Assembly (NCBI GenBank): GCA_910587195.1
Contig: CAJUKL010000040.1
Span: 1 to 20,447 of the forward strand
DNA: 20,447 nucleotides
Source of the DNA: an uncultured Clostridia bacterium
GTDB lineage: Bacteria > Bacillota > Clostridia > Lachnospirales > Anaerotignaceae
Direction: 5' to 3'
How positions within the stretch are numbered: the stretch's first letter is position 1; the number at the start of each line of letters is the position of its first letter. The position numbers were made by a program, and so were the translations under genes. This document shows positions 1-6,410 of this stretch, one piece after another. The notes beneath the pieces are model-generated. The model searched no databases. It saw only the letters and a list, made by a program, of their open reading frames with translations, and had not been told where the DNA came from.

Positions 1-96
1 TCGTTTATCCAAAACAACCATTCCACTCCAACGCACACCTGCAAAACGAAGTTTTGCACAAAAGTTCTTTGTCCAACTTTCTTTCAAGAAAGTTGG
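1..96 (-). repeat. Repeat A, copy A1 (cut by window start)
   Basis: Dispersed structured repeat, read here on the minus strand away from the end of nfnB. The first hairpin (73-96) has arms CCAACTTTC and GAAAGTTGG around TTGAAA. The second hairpin has arms GCAAAAC and GTTTTGC. The linker shared with other copies (TTGGAGTGGAATGG on the minus strand) runs to the window edge, so the element continues outside. Between it and the nfnB stop is another small hairpin, TTGAGGC-TTT-GCCTCAA on the minus strand (about 104-119), with no T-run after it. Confidence 0.85.
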
Positions 97-123
97 TGAA
101 GTTTGAGGCAAAGCCTCAATGTT

Positions 124-1515
124 TTAAGCTTTTAAAGATTCATGAATAGCAGCAGCCGCTTTTTTTCCTGCACCCATAGCAAGAATAACTGTTGCAGCAC
201 CGGTTACTGCATCTCCACCAGCATAAATACCCTCTCTTGTAGTTTCATTAGTATCCTCATTGACAACAAGGCAACCTTTTTTATTGGTTTCTAGTCCTTT
301 TGTAGTGCTTCTAATCAAAGGATTTGGTGATGTTCCTATCGACATAACAACAGTATCTACCTCTAAAACATAATTAGAACCTTCTACTGCAACAGGTCTT
401 CTTCTACCACTTGCGTCCGGCTCTCCTAATTCCATTACTTGACATTCCATACCCGCAACTTTTCCGTTACCATCATTTAGTATTTTAACAGGATTTCTCA
501 AAAGGTGAAATTCAATACCTTCTTCTTTGGCATGATGTATTTCTTCTAAACGAGCAGGCATTTCTACCTCAGAACGACGATATACAATATAAACATGTTC
601 TGCTCCTAATCTTTTTGCACATCTTGCAGCATCCATTGCAACATTACCGCCACCGACAACTGCAACTGCTTTACTCTTTTTAATTGGAGTGTCATATTCC
701 TCTATATAAGCTTTCATTAAATTGATACGAGTTAAGTATTCATTGGCAGAATATACTCCAACAAGTGCTTCTCCTTCAATACCCATAAAAGAAGGTAATC
801 CTGCACCAGAACCAATAAAAACAGCATCAAAATCCATATCTTCTATGAGTTCATCAATGGAAAGCACTTTACCAATTACCATATTTGTCATAAGTTTTAC
901 GCCCATGGCAGAAAGTTTATCAATCTCTTTTTGTACAATTGCTTTTGGCAATCTAAACTCTGGAATACCATAAACTAGTACACCACCGGCTGTATGGAAT
1001 GCCTCAAAAATCGTCACTTCATAGCCCAATTGTGCCAAATCTCCAGCACAGGCAAGTCCAGAAGGTCCAGAACCAACAATCGCCACCTTTTTGCCATTAG
1101 AAGCCGTTTTTTGTGGCATAACTTCTCCATGATGTTCCATATACCAGTCCGCAACAAAACGCTCTAACCTACCGATTGCTACAGGTTCTCCTTTTAAGCC
1201 TCTCACACATTTCGACTCACATTGACTTTCCTGTGGACAAACTCTACCACATATAGCAGGTAATGCATTAGTTGCGGTAATAACTTCATATGCCTTTAAA
1301 AAATCACCTTTTGCAACTTCTGCAATAAATTCTGGGATTCTAACATTGACAGGACAGCCTGAAACGCAAGGTTTATGTTTACAATTTAAGCAACGTTGTG
1401 CTTCTTCTATTGCCATTTCAGTAGTATATCCAAGTGCCACTTCTTTAAAATTTTTATTTCTAATATCTGGAGCCTGCTCCGGCATTTTTATCTTTTCTGT
1501 ATTCATATTAGGCAT
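124..1515 (-). CDS. nfnB: NfnB-type NADPH-binding subunit of bifurcating ferredoxin:NADP+ oxidoreductase (GltD/GltA-like)
   Basis: A 463-residue flavoprotein of the glutamate synthase small-subunit family. The N-terminal region has two cysteine groups for Fe-S clusters: C42, C45, C50, C54 and C89, C93, C99, C103. A dinucleotide-binding GSGPSG lies at 148-153 and a second one, GGGNVAMD, at 288-295. Alone it could be read as a homotetrameric glutamate synthase or a GltD. No glutamate synthase large subunit is present, and the gene directly upstream encodes the matching FAD/[2Fe-2S] partner. From knowledge of the family this pair is NfnAB, a cytoplasmic enzyme that couples NADH plus reduced ferredoxin to NADP+ reduction. 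The start ATG has an AAGGAG site about 9 bases upstream. It lies 35 bp after nfnA, in the same operon. Confidence 0.87.
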   Translation of the reverse strand: MPNMNTEKIKMPEQAPDIRNKNFKEVALGYTTEMAIEEAQRCLNCKHKPCVSGCPVNVRIPEFIAEVAKGDFLKAYEVITATNALPAICGRVCPQESQCESKCVRGLKGEPVAIGRLERFVADWYMEHHGEVMPQKTASNGKKVAIVGSGPSGLACAGDLAQLGYEVTIFEAFHTAGGVLVYGIPEFRLPKAIVQKEIDKLSAMGVKLMTNMVIGKVLSIDELIEDMDFDAVFIGSGAGLPSFMGIEGEALVGVYSANEYLTRINLMKAYIEEYDTPIKKSKAVAVVGGGNVAMDAARCAKRLGAEHVYIVYRRSEVEMPARLEEIHHAKEEGIEFHLLRNPVKILNDGNGKVAGMECQVMELGEPDASGRRRPVAVEGSNYVLEVDTVVMSIGTSPNPLIRSTTKGLETNKKGCLVVNEDTNETTREGIYAGGDAVTGAATVILAMGAGKKAAAAIHESLKA

Positions 1516-1550
1516 AGTTACTATCTCCTTTTTTATACTAAATTCAAACT

Positions 1551-2393
1551 TTATCGCTTTTCTCCAGTTAAGCGACAGATATGGGTTTCTGCTTCTTCTG
1601 CTTCTCTTTGTTTATAAATAGAATTTCGATTCATTAATTCATCAAAATCAACTGCATGTCCATCAAAATCAGGGCCATCTACACAAGCAAATTTAATTTT
1701 ACCGCCCACCGTCACACGACAGCCACCACACATACCAGTGCCATCAATCATAATTGGATTTAAGCTCACAATCGTTTTGATACCATATGGTTTTGTTGTT
1801 AGGCTAACAAATTTCATCATGGGAATGGGGCCTATTGCAATTACAGCATCATATTGATTTCCTGCATCAATTAAAGATTTTAATTTATCAGTAACAAATC
1901 CCTTTTCTCCATAAGAACCATCATCTGTTGTCAAATAATAATGGCTAGAAACGGCTTTCATTTCTTCTTCCAATATCACAATGTCTTTATTTCTAAAGCC
2001 AACAATCACATCAACTTCTACTCCTGCGGCATACAATGCTTTTGCTTGTGGATAAGCGATTGCACAACCTACGCCGCCACCAATAACAGCAACTTTTTTA
2101 AAGTTTTCATAATCTGTAGGAACACCCAGCGGGCCTACAAAATCTGCAATACTTTCTCCTTCTTTTTTTTCAGCCAACAATTTTGTAGATAATCCAACTT
2201 TTTGAAAAATAACAGTTACTGTTCCTTTTTCCCTGTCATAGTCTGCAATCGTTAAAGGAACTCTTTCACTATATTCATCTACTCTAAAAATAATAAATTG
2301 CCCTGCTTTTGCCTTTTTTGCAACAAAAGGTGCTTCTATTTCCAGTAGGGTAACTGCTTCATTTAATTCTTTTTTCTTGATAATTTTAAACAT
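1551..2393 (-). CDS. nfnA: NfnA-type FAD/NAD-binding subunit of bifurcating ferredoxin:NADP+ oxidoreductase
   Basis: A 280-residue member of the ferredoxin reductase/PyrK family, often annotated as sulfide or dihydroorotate dehydrogenase-like FAD/NAD-binding protein. The FAD motif RVPLTI is at 44-49, the nucleotide-binding GGGVG at 105-109, and a C-terminal [2Fe-2S] site shows C222, C225 and C237 with D217 just before. In the Nfn family a three-Cys plus one-Asp ligand set is known, which fits. PyrK is the alternative, but no pyrD lies beside it and nfnB follows directly. The NfnA subunit takes electrons from NADH; the complex bifurcates between ferredoxin and NADP+. The GGAG-type ribosome site is well placed before the ATG. 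It is the first gene of the nfnA-nfnB operon and has a good promoter upstream. Confidence 0.87.
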   Translation of the reverse strand: MFKIIKKKELNEAVTLLEIEAPFVAKKAKAGQFIIFRVDEYSERVPLTIADYDREKGTVTVIFQKVGLSTKLLAEKKEGESIADFVGPLGVPTDYENFKKVAVIGGGVGCAIAYPQAKALYAAGVEVDVIVGFRNKDIVILEEEMKAVSSHYYLTTDDGSYGEKGFVTDKLKSLIDAGNQYDAVIAIGPIPMMKFVSLTTKPYGIKTIVSLNPIMIDGTGMCGGCRVTVGGKIKFACVDGPDFDGHAVDFDELMNRNSIYKQREAEEAETHICRLTGEKR

Positions 2394-2458
2394 ATGCTAT
2401 CCTTCTCCTTTTTTTGAGCTTTTAAAAAAGCATTGTTTTTTAAAAGAAATTTGTTACA

Positions 2459-2486
2459 ATTATACCATAACCATTTGATTTATCAA
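2459..2486 (-). promoter_or_regulatory. Candidate sigma-A promoter of nfnA-nfnB
   Basis: On the minus strand a TATAAT -10 box (2459-2464) with an extended TG before it is 16 bases from a TTGATA -35 box (2481-2486). The -35 box is part of a perfect small inverted repeat, TTGAT-TT-ATCAA (2475-2486), which could be a repressor site. The promoter lies in the 127-bp gap between the divergent nfnA and mazG. Confidence 0.6.
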
Positions 2487-2520
2487 CTGTCAATATTACT
2501 AGATTTAGGAGGATATTGTT

Positions 2521-3318
2521 TTGGGATACACATTAGAAGATTTAAGAGAAATCATAAAACAATTACGTGCAGAAAACGGCTGTGCATGGGATAAGGTACA
2601 AACACATCAAACATTACGAGAAGCAATGTTAGAAGAAGCATATGAAGTAGTAGAGGCAATTAACCACAATGATACTGAAAATTTAAAAGAAGAATTAGGT
2701 GATGTCCTTTTACAGGTAGTATTTCATGCGCAAATAGAGGAAGAACAAAAAAATTTTGACTTATCAGATGTCATTACAGCCATTAGCCAAAAAATGATAT
2801 ACAGACACCCCCATGTTTTTGGCACACAAAACAAAGAAAATAGCGATACTCCAGAAAAAGTTTTGCAAAACTGGGAACAACTTAAGAAAAAAGAAAAAAA
2901 TTATCAGACCCAAACAGACGCCATGAAAAAAATTCCAGATGTGCTTCCTGCACTTACCAAAGCAAAAAAAGTACAAAAAAAAGCAAAAGATGTCGGCTTT
3001 GATTTTGAAAATATACAGCAGGCAATGGAAAAAGTAAAGGAAGAAATACAAGAACTGGAAGAAACTTTTTCCCAGTCTAAAGAGCGTCAAGAGGAAGAAT
3101 TGGGCGATTTATTATTCGCAATCGTAAATATCTCAAGATTTTTACAATTAAATCCAGAGTTTGCCTTGACAAAAGCTGTGAAAAAGTTTATAAATAGATT
3201 TGAGTGTGTCGAGCAAAAAGCTCTGATAGACAAAAAAAGTCTTTCTGACATGACTCTGGAGGAGTTGGAACTGTTCTGGTTGCAAGCAAAGCACAGCAAA
3301 AGTCCAACAGAAGAATAA
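2521..3318 (+). CDS. mazG: Nucleoside triphosphate pyrophosphohydrolase MazG
   Basis: A 265-residue MazG, the usual length for the two-domain form. The N-terminal domain has the metal-binding pattern EExxE (E38, E39, E42) followed by EELGD (57-61). The C-terminal half repeats it with EEIQELEE and EEELGDLLF around 175-205. The family hydrolyses NTPs and dNTPs to the monophosphate and PPi, which cleans the nucleotide pool. The start is TTG, fixed by an AGGAGG site at 2507-2512, 8 bases upstream, and by the normal MazG N-terminus (YTLEDLREIIKQLR). It is followed 26 bp later by hup, so the two are probably co-transcribed. The start region is divergent from nfnA. Confidence 0.95.
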   Translation: MGYTLEDLREIIKQLRAENGCAWDKVQTHQTLREAMLEEAYEVVEAINHNDTENLKEELGDVLLQVVFHAQIEEEQKNFDLSDVITAISQKMIYRHPHVFGTQNKENSDTPEKVLQNWEQLKKKEKNYQTQTDAMKKIPDVLPALTKAKKVQKKAKDVGFDFENIQQAMEKVKEEIQELEETFSQSKERQEEELGDLLFAIVNISRFLQLNPEFALTKAVKKFINRFECVEQKALIDKKSLSDMTLEELELFWLQAKHSKSPTEE

Positions 3319-3344
3319 CTTTTTTTTTACAAGGAGGACAAAAT

Positions 3345-3620
3345 ATGAACAAATCCGAATTAGTTGCGGCAATGGCTGACAAGGCTAAAATGAGTAAAAA
3401 AGATACAGAAAAAGTATTAAAAGCATTTGAAGAAGTTGTTACAAATGAATTAGCAAACAATCAAAAAGTACAATTAGTAGGCTTTGGTACATTTGATGTA
3501 GCAGAAAGAGCTGCAAGAGAAGGTAGAAATCCACAAACAGGAGAATCTATGCCTATTCCAGCATCAAAATCCCCAAGATTTAAAGCAGGAAAAGCATTAA
3601 AAGATGCTGTAAATAAGTAA
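3345..3620 (+). CDS. hup: HU family DNA-binding protein
   Basis: A 91-residue HU, full length for the family. It begins MNKSELVAAMADKA and holds the beta-arm signature around RNPQTG (61-66), whose proline intercalates into bent DNA. As a dimer it wraps and bends DNA without strong sequence preference. The AAGGAGGA ribosome site is 7-8 bases before the ATG. It is the second gene of the mazG-hup transcript, which ends in a clear intrinsic terminator 10 bases after the stop. Confidence 0.96.
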   Translation: MNKSELVAAMADKAKMSKKDTEKVLKAFEEVVTNELANNQKVQLVGFGTFDVAERAAREGRNPQTGESMPIPASKSPRFKAGKALKDAVNK

Positions 3621-3629
3621 AATGTATAA

Positions 3630-3669
3630 GATGTCAGTGCGCATTTGCCTACTGACATCTCCTTTTTTT
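3630..3669 (+). terminator. Intrinsic terminator of mazG-hup
   Basis: Perfect 9-bp stem GATGTCAGT / ACTGACATC (3630-3638 with 3651-3659), a 12-base loop, then TCC and a run of seven T. Confidence 0.92.
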
Positions 3670-3698
3670 AAAACCTTAAAACTCCATTTCAAATTCCA

Positions 3699-3830
3699 CT
3701 TACTTTCTTGAAAGAAAGGTAGCAAAGAACTTTTGTGCAAAACTTCGTTTTGCAGCCGTACGTCGAGCTTGAACAGTTGTTATAGTTGAACGACAACGGA
3801 GCACCAACGGTTAAAATTTAGAATCTGTTC
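3699..3830 (+). repeat. Repeat A, copy A2
   Basis: Plus-strand copy downstream of hup and beyond its terminator. The first hairpin (3699-3722) has arms CTTACTTTC and GAAAGGTAG: the inner five pairs hold, but the outer arms are of two different types seen in other copies, so the outer stem is mismatched. Then follow the conserved CAAAGAACTTTTGTG, the second hairpin GCAAAAC-TTC-GTTTTGC, and the linker ending GGTTAAAATTTAGAATCTGTTC. A short remnant of repeat B (GCAAAAGGTAAAAGTTT) follows. Confidence 0.87.
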
Positions 3831-4037
3831 CATATGCAAAAGGTAAAAGTTTAAAGAAAGGAGAAGCTACTCAAAGAAGAAATAAACAAAAGCTAAAAGT
3901 GCAAAAAATTTATTATAGTATTGCATTAAGACTAGTAGTAAGTCGAAAGCATATACGTTGAAGCAGAAAAAAATAACCATGAGGTGTTCCATTCTCCGTA
4001 GGCGTATATTTATTCATATTTTGAGTAGCAAAAAATA
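3831..4037. other. Intergenic stretch before the dUTPase gene
   Basis: About 200 bp without a convincing gene. After the repeat B remnant the sequence is AT-rich. I see no clear -35/-10 pair and no Shine-Dalgarno site before the dUTPase ATG at 4038. A 19-codon reading frame (3979-4038) ends in TAATG overlapping the dUTPase start, but it has no ribosome site of its own. Confidence 0.5.
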
Positions 4038-4550
4038 ATGAAAAGAGTAGCAAAGTTTGAAAAAGTTAGTTTTTCACAGTTTTTTAAAGATTGGCAAGAT
4101 ACCTTTGAAAATGTAACAGAAAAGGAATGTCAACAAATCTATCATCAGCTTTTGTTGCCTGCTCGTGCAACAAAAGGTTCTGCCGGATATGATTTTTTTG
4201 CACCTATTTCTTTTACCCTTTCTCCTCAACAGACAATTAAGTTTCCAACAGGGATTCGGGTAAAAATAGAAGAAGGTTGGGTATTAAAATGTTATCCTCG
4301 TAGTAGTTTTGGGTTTCAATATCGTCTCCAATTAAATAATACGGTAGGAATTATTGACAGTGATTATTACTTTTCTGAAAATGAGGGACATATTTTTGCA
4401 AAAATGACGAACGACAGTAAGGAAGGAAAAACGCTTTCTATGCCACAAAAGGCAGGCTTTATGCAAGGCATTTTTGTAGAATATGGTATTACAATGGACG
4501 ATAGTGTCCAAGAAATACGAAATGGTGGTTTTGGTAGTACGACAAAATAA
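4038..4550 (+). CDS. dUTP diphosphatase (dUTPase-like trimeric fold)
   Basis: A 170-residue protein with all five dUTPase motifs in order: motif 1 ARATKGSAGYDF (42-53), motif 2 PRSSFG (87-92), motif 3 NNTVGIIDSDYY (100-111, with the Asp and Tyr that read deoxyuridine), motif 4 QKAGFMQGIF (137-146) and the glycine-rich motif 5 RNGGFGSTTK (161-170). The likely reaction is dUTP to dUMP plus PPi, keeping uracil out of DNA. It is slightly longer than the usual 145-150 residues because of about 20 extra N-terminal residues and an altered loop after motif 3 (YYFSENEG instead of the common YRGE). The start has no obvious Shine-Dalgarno site, so an alternative start is possible. The next gene follows 22 bp later. 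Confidence 0.85.
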   Translation: MKRVAKFEKVSFSQFFKDWQDTFENVTEKECQQIYHQLLLPARATKGSAGYDFFAPISFTLSPQQTIKFPTGIRVKIEEGWVLKCYPRSSFGFQYRLQLNNTVGIIDSDYYFSENEGHIFAKMTNDSKEGKTLSMPQKAGFMQGIFVEYGITMDDSVQEIRNGGFGSTTK

Positions 4551-4572
4551 TCATCTAAAAGGAGTGTTATGC

Positions 4573-5271
4573 TTGGTAGAATTGTTTAAATTTGGCATAA
4601 ACAACTGTTATGTACTTTCTGGCGAAAAATACGCTATTTTAATTGATACTTGTCCAGAACGATATGCAGGTGCGCTTTTTGAAACAATAAAACATAAAAA
4701 CATTACTTTACTCCTTCTTACACATGGACATACAGACCATATTGCTTGTACAAAATATATTGCAGAAAAACTGCATATTCCTGTTGCAATGCATCAAAAA
4801 GACTATCCCTTAATTCAACAGCCTTCTGCGCAAAAAATGTCTGCTGTTACACCGCTTGGACTTGCTATGTGCCAAAAAGTAAAACATCAAAAACCAGTTC
4901 CTTTTTTTGAACCAGATATTTTTATAACACATGGACAGCGTTTAGAAGAATATGGTGTAAAAGGCAAAATTTTTGCCTTGGCAGGACATACAGAAGGGTC
5001 GCTTGGTATTTGGACACCAAACAAAGAATTTTTTGTAGGAGATGCTATGATGCATTTTACACCTTTTTTAAAACCTTGCCTTTATCACAACAAATTAGAA
5101 ATGGAACACAGTTTTTATAATATCTGTCAAAGTGATGCTGCCGTTATTTATATGGGGCATGGAAAACCTATTTTTAAACAAAATACATTGATAAAGTGGA
5201 CAAAAGTACAATATAAAACAAATATGGTTTCTTTAAACTCTTGCCGCTGCGAAACCAAAAAAAAGAAATAA
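4573..5271 (+). CDS. Metallo-beta-lactamase-fold hydrolase
   Basis: A 232-residue MBL-fold protein. The zinc ligands are visible: HGHTDH at 51-56, H139 in AGHTEGS, D157 in FVGDA and H196 in MGHGKP. The start is a TTG placed by AGGAG at 4560-4564, 8 bases upstream, and the protein then begins VELFKFGINNCYVL, the usual first strand of this family. A longer frame into the dUTPase gene is open but has no support, and the ATG at 4569 is out of frame. The family includes glyoxalase II-like thioesterases and other hydrolases, and the substrate cannot be read here. The C-terminal tail is rich in Cys and Lys. Probably co-transcribed with the dUTPase gene. Confidence 0.82.
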   Translation: MVELFKFGINNCYVLSGEKYAILIDTCPERYAGALFETIKHKNITLLLLTHGHTDHIACTKYIAEKLHIPVAMHQKDYPLIQQPSAQKMSAVTPLGLAMCQKVKHQKPVPFFEPDIFITHGQRLEEYGVKGKIFALAGHTEGSLGIWTPNKEFFVGDAMMHFTPFLKPCLYHNKLEMEHSFYNICQSDAAVIYMGHGKPIFKQNTLIKWTKVQYKTNMVSLNSCRCETKKKK

Positions 5272-5289
5272 ACTTGCAAAGGTAAAAAC

Positions 5290-5403
5290 ACAATAGGGTT
5301 GGTAGTCCCTATGCAGTTAAAGATAACTGTCAGTAACCTTCCTCGCCTGTGCATTTGGCACATAGGTCGTCCCTCCTTTGTTTATCAAAGGAGGAAGAAC
5401 ACA
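5290..5403 (+). promoter_or_regulatory. yjdF-type riboswitch with SD-sequestering hairpin
   Basis: The leader folds as a closed multi-stem RNA. A closing helix CCTAT/ATAGG (5308-5312 with 5362-5366) encloses hairpin CAGTT-AAAGAT-AACTG (5314-5329), a conserved-looking CAGTAACCTTCC, and hairpin GTGC-ATTTG-GCAC (5349-5361). After GTCGTCC comes a perfect 9-bp hairpin, CCTCCTTTG-TTTAT-CAAAGGAGG (5372-5394), whose right arm contains the Shine-Dalgarno of yjdF. The yjdF motif RNA is known to precede yjdF genes and to respond to azaaromatic compounds. Control here would act at translation, by hiding the ribosome site. The identification rests on layout, the downstream gene and my memory of the motif. 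Confidence 0.82.
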
Positions 5404-5811
5404 ATGAAAGCAACATTTACTGTATTTTTTGAGGCACCTTTTTGGAAAGGAATTTATGAAAGAGAAGAAAAAAATAAATTATCTGTCGCAATCGTTATTT
5501 TTGGGGCAGAACCAAAAGATAAAGAAGTATTAGAATTTCTAAACACAAATTTTATAAAACTTTCCTTTAGCAAAGAAGTTGCAGCAAAACAAAAGCCAAA
5601 TATCATAAAGTATAAGCGCTTGCAAAGAAAAATTAAAAAAGAAACACAGCCAAAAGGAATTGGTACAAAATCACAGCAAGCATTACAGCAGCAAAGAGAG
5701 TTACATAAAACAGAAAGAAAAGAAACACAAAAAGAAAAGAAAAAAATCTTAGAACAAAAATATTTTGAGCAAAAACAGCAAAAAAAGAAACAAAAAAGAA
5801 AAGGACATTAA
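5404..5811 (+). CDS. yjdF: YjdF family protein (DUF2992)
   Basis: A 135-residue protein that I recognise as YjdF: N-terminal MKATFTVFFEAPFWKGIYER, then IFGAEPKDKEVLEFLN (32-47), a basic middle KPNIIKYKRLQRKIKKE, IGTKSQQALQ (86-95), and a Lys/Gln-rich C-terminus typical of the family, predicted to be helical and possibly RNA-binding. Its biochemical role is not established; the family is linked to a response to azaaromatic (often toxic or antibiotic) compounds through its riboswitch. The ATG at 5404 is chosen because the SD GGAGG at 5390-5394 lies 9 bases before it and is held in the riboswitch hairpin. A longer upstream frame would run through the riboswitch and is rejected. Stop overlaps a direct-repeat hairpin. 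Confidence 0.9.
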   Translation: MKATFTVFFEAPFWKGIYEREEKNKLSVAIVIFGAEPKDKEVLEFLNTNFIKLSFSKEVAAKQKPNIIKYKRLQRKIKKETQPKGIGTKSQQALQQQRELHKTERKETQKEKKKILEQKYFEQKQQKKKQKRKGH

Positions 5812-5835
5812 ATCAGTTTATCAAAAAACTGATTG
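5810..5835 (+). repeat. 26-bp direct repeat, left copy
   Basis: Overlaps the yjdF stop codon. It has 25 of 26 bases in common with 6286-6311. The unit is itself an inverted repeat (AATCAGTTT ... AAACTGATT), so at this site it may also act as a weak hairpin at the end of the yjdF message. The two copies bracket the A3/B3 cassette. Confidence 0.8.
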
Positions 5836-5874
5836 CAGCTTGTCAAAAAAGTAGTTTATTATAAAACTAATAAA

Positions 5875-6083
5875 AGTTGGAAGTTTTTGAGGAAACTTTT
5901 TTCACTTGTGAAAAGTTTCCCCAGGTCTACACTTCGTTCCGGTCGGTGCAGAACAAGCGTCTACTGGACGCTTTGTATCCCTTCAAAAACACGCTTGCAA
6001 GCGTAAAAAAACCTTGAGAGCTCTGCTCTCAAACTCTCGCAAGCTTTTTGAAAAAAGCTTGATCAAAAACTTTTTCTTTTGCA
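5875..6083 (-). repeat. Repeat B, copy B3
   Basis: On the minus strand this follows A3. It contains, in order, the hairpin CAAGCTTTTT/AAAAAGCTTG, a GC hairpin with T-run (listed separately), TTGAAGGG, a variable hairpin (AGCGTC ... GACGCT on the plus strand) and a final perfect 10-bp hairpin GGAAACTTTT/AAAAGTTTCC (5891-5920). The same order occurs in B4, with different bases in the variable stems. Confidence 0.82.
6005..6032 (-). terminator. Terminator-like hairpin within repeat B3
   Basis: On the minus strand an 8-bp perfect stem TTGAGAGC/GCTCTCAA with a three-base loop is followed by GG and seven T. It is oriented to stop transcripts coming from glpK, about 380 bases upstream. Being part of a repeat, it may be an imported terminator. 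Confidence 0.7.
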
Positions 6084-6087
6084 AACA

Positions 6088-6220
6088 GAACAGATTCTAA
6101 ATTTTAACCTCTGGTACTCCGTTGTCGTTCAATTACAACCAGCGTTCAATGTCACTACACGGCAGCAAAACGCCAGTTTTGCACAAAAGTTCTTTGCTTA
6201 CTTTCTTTCAAGAAAGTAAG
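6088..6220 (-). repeat. Repeat A, copy A3
   Basis: Minus-strand copy. The first hairpin (6197-6220) is perfect, with arms CTTACTTTC and GAAAGTAAG. The second hairpin keeps its GCAAAAC/GTTTTGC stem although the loop has changed from TTC to TGGC. The linker ends with the shared GGTTAAAATTTAGAATCTGTTC and runs straight into B3. A further fragment of B (about 6226-6262) precedes it, so the modules alternate here. Confidence 0.87.
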
Positions 6221-6285
6221 GGAAAAAAGCTTGACCAAAAACTTTTTCTTTTGCAAACAGAACACAGAAGTTTATTGGCAGACTG

Positions 6286-6311
6286 AAATCAGTTTATCAA
6301 AAAATTGATTG
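6286..6311 (+). repeat. 26-bp direct repeat, right copy
   Basis: One mismatch to 5810-5835 (ATTGATT instead of ACTGATT, which breaks one pair of its internal hairpin). Together the two copies flank about 450 bp that is almost wholly A/B repeat. Confidence 0.8.
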
Positions 6312-6410
6312 GTGGACAAATAAAGTTCCTTTAAGAGTGAACTATCCGCCGCTTAAAGACAGCGGTCTTAATCCGTCATCTAAAATGAATGGGATTGCAA
6401 CCGCTTTATT
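6312..6410. other. Unexplained structured intergenic segment
   Basis: No reading frame. On the plus strand it holds hairpin CCGCT-TAAAGAC-AGCGG (6349-6365), then a two-tier hairpin AATCC ... TCAT-CTAAA-ATGA ... GGATT, then GCAACCGCTTTATTT running into the end of glpK. It is not part of the A/B family. It could be a small RNA, a terminator region for glpK, or the end of a lost IS200/IS605-type element. I cannot decide between these. Confidence 0.35.

Noticed and set aside
124..1515. Glutamate synthase (GOGAT) reading of the first gene pair
   Set aside because: No large GOGAT subunit, and the neighbour is a PyrK-like FAD/[2Fe-2S] protein, which fits NfnAB better.
3699..3722. First hairpin of repeat A as an intrinsic terminator
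   Set aside because: No T-run follows on either strand; at hup a true terminator already lies upstream.
3979..4038. A 19-codon frame ending in TAATG that overlaps the dUTPase start, a possible leader peptide
   Set aside because: No ribosome site before it and no conserved feature; the overlap alone is weak evidence.
4483..4572. Longer N-terminus for the MBL-fold gene, overlapping the dUTPase
   Set aside because: No ribosome site and not part of the fold; the TTG at 4573 has AGGAG at 8 bases.
5299..5403. Upstream extension of yjdF by 35 codons
   Set aside because: It would translate the riboswitch and the Shine-Dalgarno hairpin; the ATG at 5404 has proper spacing and the family's normal N-terminus.
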